From Phenylobacterium aquaticum (GTDB lineage Bacteria > Pseudomonadota > Alphaproteobacteria > Caulobacterales > Caulobacteraceae), in contig NZ_CANCLE010000011.1 in the NCBI RefSeq assembly GCF_947378715.1, forward strand, positions 1 through 41,721: a stretch of DNA of 41,721 nucleotides. Direction: 5' to 3'. Position 1 is the stretch's first letter; every line of letters begins with the position of its first letter. Below, piece after piece: positions 15,357 through 23,472 of the stretch. The notes below the pieces were generated by a model. That model ran no database searches. It had not been told where the DNA came from and worked only from the letters and a program-made list of their open reading frames with translations. Position numbers and translations under genes: made by a program.

Positions 15357-16859
15357 ATGTCTGTCCAATCCCCCGCCCAGGCGCCCGCGCAGATCGGCAG
15401 CTTCATCAACGGCGCGCCGCGCGCGCCGCGCGCCGGCGGTTTCGACATCCCGGTGATCGACCCGGCCTCCGAGGCCGTGATCTCCCAGCTGCGCGAGGCC
15501 GATGCGGAGGAGGTGGGGCTGGCGGTCTCGGCGGCCCGCACAGCGTTCGACGACGGCCGCTGGTCGAAGTTGACCCACGACCGGCGCAAGGCCGTCCTCT
15601 ACGACATCTCCCGCACGCTCAGCGCCCACGCGGCGGAGCTGGCGGACCTTGAGGTCCAGCACACCGGCCTGCCGATCACCGGCGTGCGCCACCACATCGC
15701 CCGCGCCGCCGCCAATTTCGAGATGTTCGCCGACGTCGCCAGCCTGCAGGCCGGCCAGACCTATACCCAGACCGACAACTACCTGACCTATGTCACCCGC
15801 GAGCCCAAGGGCGTCGGCGCCCTGATTGCGCCGTGGAACGCGCCCCTGGCCCTGGCCTCCATGCGGGTCGCCACCTGCATCGCCTTTGGCAACACTTGCG
15901 TCCTCAAGCCCTCGGAATTCACCCCGGTGTCCATGTTGCGCATGGTCGAGCTGTTCCATGAGGCCGGACTGCCGGACGGGGTGGTCAATCTGGTCAATGG
16001 GCGTGGCGCGGTGACGGGCGTCTCGCTGGTCTCCAACCCCGACATCGACATGGTCAGCTTCGTGGGCGGCACCGGCACGGGGCGGGCCATCGCCTCCGCC
16101 GCCGGCCAGAACCTCAAGCCCTGCATCCTGGAACTGGGCGGTAAATCGGCCAGTCTGGTCTTCGAGAGCGCCGACCTCGACCAGGCGCTCGACGGGACCC
16201 TGCTCGGCATCTACGCCAACAATGGCCAGCAGTGCCTGGCCGGCTCACGCATCCTCTTGCAGCGCTCGATCGCCGACGCCTTCATCGAGAAGTTCGTCGC
16301 CCGCACCCGGAATATCCGCATCGGCGATCCGCGCGCCGAGACCACCGAGATCGGGCCGCTCGCCTACCGCGCCCACATGGAGCGGGTGCTGGGCTTCGTC
16401 GACGTGGCCAAGGCTGACGGCGCGACCCTGCTGACCGGCGGCAAGAAGGCGGCGGGCTTCGACAAGGGCTTCTACATGGAGCCGACGGCCGTCCTGGCCC
16501 CGAGCAACCGGTCCAAGGTGGCCCAGGAGGAGATCTTCGGTCCCTTCGCCACCTTCATCATCTTCGACACCCTCGACGAGGCGATCGCCATCGCCAATGA
16601 CAGCCCCTTCGGCCTGGTGTCCTACGTGTGGTCCAACGACCTGCCGACCACCATGCGCTGCAGCCGCGACATCCGCGCCGGGGTGATCTGGGTGAACACG
16701 CCGATGATGCGCGAACTGCGCGCGCCGTTCGGCGGTTATAAGGAGTCGGGCTTCGGCCGCGACGGCGCCACCACCTCGGCCGAGTTCTTCACCGAGGCCA
16801 AGACCACCTCGATCCCCATCGTCCCGCTGAAGCTGCCGGGCCTGGGGCGCGGGGCCTGA
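15357..16859 (+). CDS. NAD(P)-dependent aldehyde dehydrogenase (HpaE/hydroxymuconic-semialdehyde type)
   Basis: A 500-residue aldehyde dehydrogenase of standard length. The catalytic Cys293 lies in NNGQQCLAGSR and the general-base glutamate in LELGGKS. The cofactor-binding stretch PWNAPLALA and the C-terminal RAPFGGYKESGFGRDG block followed by EFFTEAKT resemble 5-carboxymethyl-2-hydroxymuconate semialdehyde and 2-hydroxymuconic semialdehyde dehydrogenases. It would oxidise an aldehyde formed by ring cleavage to the acid. The start at 15357 has TGGAG six bases upstream. It is 41 bp downstream of the MFS gene and four bases from the LeuC-like gene, clearly cotranscribed. Specificity is an inference from the C-terminal resemblance. 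Confidence 0.9.
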   Translation: MSVQSPAQAPAQIGSFINGAPRAPRAGGFDIPVIDPASEAVISQLREADAEEVGLAVSAARTAFDDGRWSKLTHDRRKAVLYDISRTLSAHAAELADLEVQHTGLPITGVRHHIARAAANFEMFADVASLQAGQTYTQTDNYLTYVTREPKGVGALIAPWNAPLALASMRVATCIAFGNTCVLKPSEFTPVSMLRMVELFHEAGLPDGVVNLVNGRGAVTGVSLVSNPDIDMVSFVGGTGTGRAIASAAGQNLKPCILELGGKSASLVFESADLDQALDGTLLGIYANNGQQCLAGSRILLQRSIADAFIEKFVARTRNIRIGDPRAETTEIGPLAYRAHMERVLGFVDVAKADGATLLTGGKKAAGFDKGFYMEPTAVLAPSNRSKVAQEEIFGPFATFIIFDTLDEAIAIANDSPFGLVSYVWSNDLPTTMRCSRDIRAGVIWVNTPMMRELRAPFGGYKESGFGRDGATTSAEFFTEAKTTSIPIVPLKLPGLGRGA

Positions 16860-16863
16860 AGCC

Positions 16864-18264
16864 ATGCCGACCCTCTATGACAAGCTCTGGGACAGCCATG
16901 TGGTCAGCCAGGAGCCGGATGGCTCGACGCTGCTCTATATCGACCGCCAGATGCTGCACGAGGTCTCCAGCCCGCAGGCCTTCGAGGGGCTGCGGCTGAG
17001 GGGAGCCACGGTTCGGCGGCCGGCCGCACAATTGGCCGTGGCCGATCACGCCGTGCCGACCCATTCGCGGGGCCGCCCAATCGCCGACCCCCAGGCCCGC
17101 GATCAGGTCGCCCTGTTAGAGGCCAACACCACCGCATTTGGCGTGCCCTACGTCGCCCTGGCCGGGGATCGCCATGGCATTGTCCACGTGATCGGTCCGG
17201 AACTGGGCTTCACTCAGCCGGGGATCACGCTGGTCTGTGGCGACAGCCACACCTCGACCCATGGCGCCTTCGGGGCGCTGGCCTTCGGCATCGGGGCCAG
17301 CGAATGCGAGTGCGTGCTCGCCACCCAGACCCTGCGCCAGAGGCGGGCCCGCAACATGGCCGTCGAGGTGGTCGGCGACCTAGCGCCAGGCGTCACCGCC
17401 AAGGACATCGCCCTGGCCTTCATCGCCCAGGTCGGGGCCTCGGGCGCGGTGGGATACGCGGTGGAGTATCGCGGTGAAGCGATTTCCGCCCTCGACATGG
17501 CCGGCCGCATGACGCTCTGCAACATGAGCATCGAGGCCGGTTCGCGAACCGGCCTGGTGGCCCCGGACGAGACCACTTTCGCCTGGCTGCGCGACCGGCC
17601 CATGGCGCCCAAGGCCGCTGACTGGGACGCCGCCCTGGCCTATTGGAAGACCCTGCCCAGCGACCTGGACGCGGCCTTTGACCGCCTGGTGGTGATCGAC
17701 GCTGCCCGGCTGGAGCCCCGCGTCACCTGGGGCACCAGCCCTGACCAGGGGGCCGGCGTGTCCGGCCGGGTTCCCGATCCCTCCGCCGCCGCCACTCCGG
17801 CCGAGGCGGAACGCATCCGCCGGGCGCTGGCCTATATGGGCCTTGAGCCGGGCGCCCCGCTGACCGACATCGCCATCGACCGGGTGTTCATCGGCTCCTG
17901 CACCAACAGCCGGATCGAGGATCTGCGCGCCGCCGCAGGCGTGATCCGCGGCCGCAAGGTCGCGGGGCGGGTCAAGGCCATGGTCGTGCCGGGCTCCATG
18001 GCGGTGAAGCGCCAGGCCGAGGCCGAGGGTCTGGATGTGCTGTTCAGGGCCGCCGGCTTCGAATGGCGAGAGCCGGGCTGTTCGCTCTGTGTGGCGATGA
18101 ACGACGACCGCCTGGCGCCGGGCGAGCGTTGCGCCTCGACCTCCAACCGCAATTTCGAGGGCCGCCAGGGCGTGGGCGCCCGCACCCATCTGATGAGCCC
18201 GGTCATGGCCGCGACGGCGGCGATCGAGGGCCGGCTCGCCGATCCGCGGGAGGGTCGCAGCTGA
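16864..18264 (+). CDS. LeuC-type aconitase-family hydro-lyase, large subunit
   Basis: A 466-residue protein matching LeuC closely in length and motifs. The [4Fe-4S] ligands are Cys346 in GSCTNSRIEDL and Cys406/Cys409 in PGCSLC, with VCGDSHTSTHGAFGALAFG and CASTSNRNFEGRQG also present. Family enzymes hydrate or isomerise 2-substituted malates and maleates: isopropylmalate, citraconate, dimethylmaleate or maleate. The genomic place is not a leucine operon, since no leuA or leuB is nearby. Instead it is followed directly by its small subunit and an isocitrate-lyase-like enzyme. A catabolic hydratase for a maleate-type intermediate is therefore more likely, although the sequence alone does not exclude isopropylmalate dehydratase activity. 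Confidence 0.9.
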   Translation: MPTLYDKLWDSHVVSQEPDGSTLLYIDRQMLHEVSSPQAFEGLRLRGATVRRPAAQLAVADHAVPTHSRGRPIADPQARDQVALLEANTTAFGVPYVALAGDRHGIVHVIGPELGFTQPGITLVCGDSHTSTHGAFGALAFGIGASECECVLATQTLRQRRARNMAVEVVGDLAPGVTAKDIALAFIAQVGASGAVGYAVEYRGEAISALDMAGRMTLCNMSIEAGSRTGLVAPDETTFAWLRDRPMAPKAADWDAALAYWKTLPSDLDAAFDRLVVIDAARLEPRVTWGTSPDQGAGVSGRVPDPSAAATPAEAERIRRALAYMGLEPGAPLTDIAIDRVFIGSCTNSRIEDLRAAAGVIRGRKVAGRVKAMVVPGSMAVKRQAEAEGLDVLFRAAGFEWREPGCSLCVAMNDDRLAPGERCASTSNRNFEGRQGVGARTHLMSPVMAATAAIEGRLADPREGRS

Positions 18265-18266
18265 GC

Positions 18267-18884
18267 ATGGAACCCTTCACGCGCCTGACCTCTGTCGCCG
18301 CCAGCCTGCCGGCGGCGGACATCGACACCGACATCATCTTTCCGGCCCGATTCCTGCTGATCACCGCCAAGGCCGGGCTGGGGCGCTATGCCTTCTATGA
18401 GTGGCGCTATCAGCCGGATGGCGCGCCCCGCCCTGAGTTCGTGCTCAACCAGCCCGCCTTCGCAGGCGCCCGGATCCTGATCGCGGGTCCCAATTTCGGC
18501 TGCGGCTCCAGCCGGGAGCAGGCGCCCTGGGCCCTCCACGACCTCGGGATTCGTTGCGTCATCGCCCCGAGCTTTGGCGAGATCTTCTTCTCCAACTGTT
18601 TCCGTAACGGGATGCTGCCGATCGTGGCGGCGGAGGCGGACATCGTCCGGCTCCAGGCCGAGACCCAGTCCGGCGCCCAGCTCTCAGTCGATCTCGCGAC
18701 CTGTCAGATCGTCTCAGAGGACGGTCAGGCGCTCAGCTTCGAGATCGATCCCTGGCGGCGCGACGCCCTGCTCAACGGCTGGGACGAGGTGGCGGTGATC
18801 CTGAATTCCAACATGACCGCCGTCGCGCGGTTCGAAGCGGGCCAGCGCGCCCGCATGGCCTGGCTCTACGCCGGCGAACAGTAA
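18267..18884 (+). CDS. LeuD-type aconitase-family hydro-lyase, small subunit
   Basis: A 205-residue swivel-domain subunit. The FGCGSSREQAPWAL block (residues about 74-87) and the DIDTDIIFP block (residues about 18-26) identify the family. The substrate loop after it reads ARFLLITAKAGLG, where biosynthetic LeuD proteins usually have a QFL...RTGLG-type sequence, so the usual Arg-Thr pair is changed. This supports a different substrate. The ATG lies two bases after the LeuC-like stop, so the subunits are coupled. Together they would form the heterodimeric hydratase/isomerase. Confidence 0.9.
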   Translation: MEPFTRLTSVAASLPAADIDTDIIFPARFLLITAKAGLGRYAFYEWRYQPDGAPRPEFVLNQPAFAGARILIAGPNFGCGSSREQAPWALHDLGIRCVIAPSFGEIFFSNCFRNGMLPIVAAEADIVRLQAETQSGAQLSVDLATCQIVSEDGQALSFEIDPWRRDALLNGWDEVAVILNSNMTAVARFEAGQRARMAWLYAGEQ

Positions 18885-18896
18885 GGACCTATTCCC

Positions 18897-19757
18897 ATGG
18901 CCAACCCGATCATCCGCGAGAAGCTGGCGCGCAAGGAGTTCTTTGTCGCGCCCGGCGTCCAGGACATGATCTCCGCCCTCATGGTCGACAAGGTCGGCTT
19001 CGAGATCGTCTATGGCAGCGGCTATTGGCTGACGGCCTCGGCCTATGGCCTGCCCGACGCCGGCATCGCCACCTTCACCCAGATGCTCGACCGCATGGCG
19101 ACGGTGGCCAAGACGTCGAAGGCCGCGCTGATCGCCGACGCTGACACCGGCTATGGCGGGCTGCTCAACGTCCATCACACCGTGCGGGGCTATGAGGCGG
19201 CGGGGATTTCGGCGATCCAGCTCGAGGACCAGGAGTTCCCGAAGAAGTGCGGCCACACCCCCTTCAAGCGGGTGATCCCCACCGAGGACATGGTCGAGAA
19301 AATCAAGGTCGCGTGCCAGGCGCGCCAGGACCCCAACACCCTGATCATCGCCCGCACCGACGCCCGCGCCGCCGACGGTCTGGACGCCGCCCTGAAGCGC
19401 GCCGAGGCCTATTCCAAGGCCGGCGCCGACATCCTGTTCGTCGAGGCGCCGCAGAGCGAGGAGGAGATGGCCAAGGCCTGCGCCGTGCTCGACAAGCCGA
19501 TGCTGGCCAACATGGCCGACGGCGGCAAGACGCCGATCCTGCCGGCCAAGACGCTGGAGGAGATCGGCTACGCCTTCGCCATCTATCCCTCCATGACCAG
19601 CCTGGTGGGCGCGGCGGCCATGGTCGCGGCCCTGACCAAGCTGAAGGTCGAGGGGCTCAGCCAGACCCCGGAGATTCCGATGTTCGACTTCGGCGAATTC
19701 TGCAGCCTGGTCGGCTTCGAGGAGGTCTGGGCCTTCGAACGCCAGTGGGCGAAATAG
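18897..19757 (+). CDS. Isocitrate lyase / PEP mutase superfamily lyase (dimethylmalate- or methylisocitrate-lyase-like)
   Basis: A 286-residue single-domain member of the superfamily. The lyase loop KKCGH with Cys118 is intact, which marks C-C bond-cleaving members as opposed to phosphoenolpyruvate mutases. DADTGYGG supplies the metal-binding aspartates, and IARTDARA and IQLEDQEFP are also conserved. Such enzymes split 2-hydroxy diacids: 2,3-dimethylmalate to propionate and pyruvate, methylisocitrate to succinate and pyruvate. Next to a LeuCD-type hydratase it would cleave the hydrated product. The hydratase/lyase order mirrors dimethylmaleate hydratase and dimethylmalate lyase of nicotinate fermentation, but the actual substrate here is unknown. 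AAGGA precedes the ATG by nine bases. Confidence 0.9.
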   Translation: MANPIIREKLARKEFFVAPGVQDMISALMVDKVGFEIVYGSGYWLTASAYGLPDAGIATFTQMLDRMATVAKTSKAALIADADTGYGGLLNVHHTVRGYEAAGISAIQLEDQEFPKKCGHTPFKRVIPTEDMVEKIKVACQARQDPNTLIIARTDARAADGLDAALKRAEAYSKAGADILFVEAPQSEEEMAKACAVLDKPMLANMADGGKTPILPAKTLEEIGYAFAIYPSMTSLVGAAAMVAALTKLKVEGLSQTPEIPMFDFGEFCSLVGFEEVWAFERQWAK

Positions 19758-19759
19758 CC

Positions 19760-21265
19760 ATGACCCTGCAACCCGCCTCGACCTGCACCTTCCGTCTGCT
19801 GGACGGCTTCCAGCGCCGCGACCTGCTGTTGGAGGACGCCCTGATCGGCGGCGCCTGGATCGGCGCCCAGGACGACGCACGCTTCGCGGTCACCAACCCG
19901 GCCGACGGTGCGCGCCTGGCTCAGGTCGCCGACTGCGGCCCGGCCGAGGCGATCGCCGCCCTCGACGCCGCAGTCAAGGCTGGCCCGGCCTGGCGGCGGA
20001 CCACGCCCCAGGCGCGTCGTCAGATCCTCAAGCGCTGGCATGGGCTGTTGATGGCCAACCAGGATGACCTGGCGCGGCTGATCTCCCTCGAACAGGGCAA
20101 GCCGCTGGCCGAGGCGGCCGGCGAGGTCGCCTATGGCGCGGCCTATGTCGACTGGTTCGCCGACGAGGCCATTCGGGGAGACGGAGAGATCCTGGCCTCG
20201 CCGGCCCTCGACCGCCAGATGACGGCGGTGCGTGAGCCGATTGGCGTGGTCGCCGTGGTCACCCCCTGGAATTTCCCGATCGCCATGATCGCTCGCAAGA
20301 TCGCTCCGGCGCTGGCGGCGGGCTGCACGGTGGTGGGCAAGCCGGCTGAGGACACACCGCTTTCGGCCTTGGCCATCGCGCGTCTGGCCCAGGAGGCTGG
20401 CGTCCCCGACGGGGTGCTGAACATGCTGCCGGCCTCCCGCTTGCGGGGTGCGGCCCTGGTCGGGGTCTGGCTGGACGAGGAGTGCGTCCGCAAGCTCTCC
20501 TTCACCGGCTCGACCGCCACGGGCAAGTTCCTGGCCGAGCGCAGCGCGCCGACCCTCAAGCGCCTGTCCCTGGAGCTGGGCGGCAACGCCCCATTCCTGG
20601 TGTTCGACGACGCCGATCTCGACGTGGCGATCAGGGGCGCCCTGGCGGCCAAGTTCCGCAATGCGGGCCAGACCTGCGTTTCGCCCAACCGCTTCCTGGT
20701 CCAGGCCGGCGTGCATGACGCCTTCGTCGCCCGGCTGGCGGACGCCGCCGCCAGCCTCAAGGTCGGCACGGCCGACGAGGCCGGCGTCCAGATCGGCCCG
20801 CTGATCAATGACAAGGCGGTGCAGAAGGTCGAGGCCCACATCCAGGACGCCATCGCCCGCGGGGCCCGGGTGGTCCAGGGCGGCGCCCGCCATCCGCTCG
20901 GCGGAAGCTTCTTCCAGCCCACGGTCCTGGTCGGCATGGACCCAGACATGCGCGCCTCGTGCGAGGAGACCTTTGGCCCTGTGGTCTCGGTCACCCGCTT
21001 CGAGACCGAGGCAGAGGCCGTCACCCTGGCCAACGCCACGCCCTTCGGCCTGGCCGCCTATCTGTTCACCGCCGACCGCAAGCGGATCGCCCGGGTCGGG
21101 GCGGCGCTGGAGAGCGGCATGGTCGGGGTCAATGAGGGCGCCATCTCCTCGGAGGTCGCCCCCTTCGGTGGGGTCAAGCAGTCCGGATACGGCCGCGAAG
21201 GCTCCCGCCACGGCCTGATCGAATACCAGACCCTCAAATACATCTGTGAAGGCGGCCTCGACTGA
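19760..21265 (+). CDS. Succinate-semialdehyde-type aldehyde dehydrogenase
   Basis: A 501-residue GabD-like dehydrogenase. The catalytic Cys306 is in NAGQTCVSPNR, the glutamate in LELGGNAP, and TPWNFPIAM lies in the cofactor site. The FGGVKQSGYGREGSRHG C-terminal block is typical of succinate- and glutarate-semialdehyde dehydrogenases. It would turn a C4-C5 oxo-acid into a dicarboxylate for the TCA cycle. The ATG at 19760 follows the lyase stop by two bases, so the aldehyde product of the lyase may be its direct substrate (inference). The standard GabD length is about 480 residues; the extra 15-20 are at the N-terminus. Confidence 0.88.
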   Translation: MTLQPASTCTFRLLDGFQRRDLLLEDALIGGAWIGAQDDARFAVTNPADGARLAQVADCGPAEAIAALDAAVKAGPAWRRTTPQARRQILKRWHGLLMANQDDLARLISLEQGKPLAEAAGEVAYGAAYVDWFADEAIRGDGEILASPALDRQMTAVREPIGVVAVVTPWNFPIAMIARKIAPALAAGCTVVGKPAEDTPLSALAIARLAQEAGVPDGVLNMLPASRLRGAALVGVWLDEECVRKLSFTGSTATGKFLAERSAPTLKRLSLELGGNAPFLVFDDADLDVAIRGALAAKFRNAGQTCVSPNRFLVQAGVHDAFVARLADAAASLKVGTADEAGVQIGPLINDKAVQKVEAHIQDAIARGARVVQGGARHPLGGSFFQPTVLVGMDPDMRASCEETFGPVVSVTRFETEAEAVTLANATPFGLAAYLFTADRKRIARVGAALESGMVGVNEGAISSEVAPFGGVKQSGYGREGSRHGLIEYQTLKYICEGGLD

Positions 21266-21282
21266 GGCCCCAGGAGACACCC

Positions 21283-22050
21283 ATGTCCAAAGCCTATGAC
21301 ACCTATCGCAAGCTGTTCACCTCGGCCTCGGACGGGGTGGTCTGCTGGTGGTACCTCGGCACGGCCTTCGTCGAGGTCGAGGGTTTCCCGGAAGTCCCGG
21401 TGACCCAGGCCGAGACCATCATGGCCTACAAGACCGAGACGCTCGGGCCAGACAGCTGCAAGATCTCCTGGTGGGAGATCGGCTATTTCCGCGACCCGAT
21501 CACGGGTCAGCCGTCGGCGACCTGGCTGAATCCGATCACCGGCCAGAGGGTCAAGGCGCCGCAGAAATTCGAGGAGGGGCCGGCCTATTACACGGTCACC
21601 GCCAAGAGCGACACGGTGGTCGAGGTCGATCTGGTTCAGGCCCAGGCCAAGGTCCGCAGCCTGACGGTCGAGATCACCGAGGCTGATGGCCAGGTCCAGA
21701 TCCTGCAGACCGAAGTCAAGGTCAGGGGCTTTCCCCGCGCCGACGGCAGCCTTCCCGATCCGGACTCGTCGGACGCCTCGGCCGCCGAGACCCAGCTGAT
21801 CATGTTTGGCTCCCGCGCCGAACTCGACGGTGGCGCGGACGAAGCGCCGGGGACGGGCGCCTACACCTTCCGCCTGGCATCGCCTCCGGCCTGGATGGGC
21901 TTTGGCGACCGCAAGGGTTCGAGCCTGGTGCGCGGCGTGATGCACAAGGCGCCGGTCAATGAGAAGCTCAACCCCATCGCCTGGGACCGACTGAAGGCGA
22001 TCTTCCCAGACCGCTTCGAAGGCGAGGAAATTCGCCCCGTCTGGGGATGA
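21283..22050 (+). CDS. DUF1838-like protein A (function unknown)
   Basis: A 255-residue protein of unknown function. I assign it to the DUF1838 type from the block FRDPITGQPSATWLNPITGQ (residues about 68-87) and the surrounding Trp-rich strands, a pattern of RDP.TG followed by NP.TG also present in the gene at 27017-27898. It has no signal peptide, so it should be cytoplasmic, unlike the second copy. AGGAG lies six bases before the ATG. It is the last gene of the nine-gene operon, 17 bp after the semialdehyde dehydrogenase, and is followed by a strong terminator. The link to ring catabolism is by context only. Confidence 0.75.
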   Translation: MSKAYDTYRKLFTSASDGVVCWWYLGTAFVEVEGFPEVPVTQAETIMAYKTETLGPDSCKISWWEIGYFRDPITGQPSATWLNPITGQRVKAPQKFEEGPAYYTVTAKSDTVVEVDLVQAQAKVRSLTVEITEADGQVQILQTEVKVRGFPRADGSLPDPDSSDASAAETQLIMFGSRAELDGGADEAPGTGAYTFRLASPPAWMGFGDRKGSSLVRGVMHKAPVNEKLNPIAWDRLKAIFPDRFEGEEIRPVWG

Positions 22051-22071
22051 CGGGGCGGTGAGAGCAACGGG

Positions 22072-22100
22072 GCCGGCCGGGGATCACCCGGCCGGCTTTT
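22072..22100 (+). terminator. Rho-independent terminator of the nine-gene operon
   Basis: A 10-bp perfect stem, GCCGGCCGGG / CCCGGCCGGC (22072-22081 and 22087-22096), with a GATCA loop and TTTT after it. It lies 21 bp after the DUF1838-like gene. The right arm and T-run lie over the last codons of the convergent GPH transporter gene, whose stop is at 22084. Confidence 0.88.
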
Positions 22101-23472
22101 CCATGTCCAGACCGACGCCGCCCCAGGTCTTCAGCGCATAGAAGGCCATGGGGATCAGGCCGACCAGATAGGCGACGCCCGGGATCACCCCGACCGTGAT
22201 GTAGAGCGCCGAGAGCGCCTGGTGGCTCAGATGGCCGGCGATGGCGGTCTTGCCGTTCAGTCCGACGAACTGAAGGATCCAGCCGACCGCGAAGGGGGCC
22301 AGGGCGCTGCAGGTCTTTTCGGTCAGGCTATAGGCGGCGGCATAGGTCCCTTCCTGGCGCACGCCGGTGGCGGCGGTGGAATAGGCGATGGCCTCGGGCA
22401 GCATGGACTGGCTGGAGAGCAGCAGGCCGGCGGCGAAGGGGCCGGTGATCACCGCGCGCAAGGCCACCATCCAGGCGGGATCACCGTGGTGCGCCAGTAG
22501 CCAGGAGAAGCTGACCGTCACATAGCCCAGCACGCCGACCACGAAGATCGAGCGCTTGCTCACCCGGCGTGACATCCAGAACCAGAAGGGGATGGCGGCC
22601 ATGGAGGCGAGGTTGCTGCACAGGCCCCACAGCGCCACCAGCTTGCCGGTGCCGCCCAGCACGCTGGTGAAGAAGAACAACAGGGTCGCCAGGCTGACAT
22701 AGAGCCCGAAGGCCTGGGGAATCTTGGTCAGCATCAGCAGCACGAAGGGCCGGTTGGCGGCGACCTGGGCCCAGGACCCCGGTGGCAGGCGCTCCGCCTT
22801 GGGGAGCCTGGCGGGAAGCGTCGGCTCCTTGGGCGACAGGAAGAAGGCGACCATCATCGAGCCGCCGATCGCGGCGGCGGCGACCAGGCTCATGACGCTG
22901 TAGCCGGCCGGCTTGCCGGCATAGGCGGCGACCACCAGGGGCAGGGCGCTCTTGGCGATCAACTCGGCGGTGGAGACGAAGATCACCCGCCACGACATCA
23001 TCTGCACCCGCTCATCGGCCGAGGAGGTCACTTCCGACGGCAGGGCCAGATAGGGCACGGTGAACAGGCAGTAGCCCAGGCCCATGACCATCAGGCTGGC
23101 GCACTGCACGATGGGATTCACCACCGGCGGATTGAACACCAGGATCGTGCCCGCCGTGGCGACCAGGGCGCCCGCCGCCAGGAACGGACGCCTGCGGCCC
23201 CAGCGGGTGCGCAGGCCGTCGCTGGCCCGGCCGATCAACAGGCCACAGACGATGTCCGAGACCTTGGAGAGCAGGATCGCGGTCCCGGCGATGCCCGGCT
23301 CGATACCCAGGATCACCGTGAAGAAGTAGAGGACGAACAGCGACTGCAGATAGATCAGCGAGGTGGCGCCCAGGGAGCCCACGCCCCAGCCCGCCTTGTG
23401 AATTTGCGACAGGACCGTGGGGGTCGTGACGTCCTCGATCGGTGAGACCTCGTCCAGGACGGCGTCGGTCAT
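22084..23472 (-). CDS. GPH-family (MFS) cation symporter
   Basis: A 462-residue membrane protein of the glycoside-pentoside-hexuronide:cation symporter group. It has about 12 hydrophobic helices and the motif LIGRASDGLRTRWGRRRP in the first cytoplasmic loop. The start ATG at 23472 overlaps the stop of the tannase gene in an ATGA junction, so translation is coupled. Family members import sugars, glycosides and glucuronides with protons or sodium. Coupling to a secreted esterase suggests that it takes up the acid, sugar or glycoside released by that enzyme. Confidence 0.9.
   Translation of the reverse strand: MTDAVLDEVSPIEDVTTPTVLSQIHKAGWGVGSLGATSLIYLQSLFVLYFFTVILGIEPGIAGTAILLSKVSDIVCGLLIGRASDGLRTRWGRRRPFLAAGALVATAGTILVFNPPVVNPIVQCASLMVMGLGYCLFTVPYLALPSEVTSSADERVQMMSWRVIFVSTAELIAKSALPLVVAAYAGKPAGYSVMSLVAAAAIGGSMMVAFFLSPKEPTLPARLPKAERLPPGSWAQVAANRPFVLLMLTKIPQAFGLYVSLATLLFFFTSVLGGTGKLVALWGLCSNLASMAAIPFWFWMSRRVSKRSIFVVGVLGYVTVSFSWLLAHHGDPAWMVALRAVITGPFAAGLLLSSQSMLPEAIAYSTAATGVRQEGTYAAAYSLTEKTCSALAPFAVGWILQFVGLNGKTAIAGHLSHQALSALYITVGVIPGVAYLVGLIPMAFYALKTWGGVGLDMEKPAG

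Noticed and set aside
16864..18884. Leucine-biosynthesis leuCD
   Set aside because: No leuA or leuB nearby, catabolic neighbours with 2-12 bp gaps, and a changed substrate loop in the small subunit. Not fully excluded, because LeuC motifs are very well kept.
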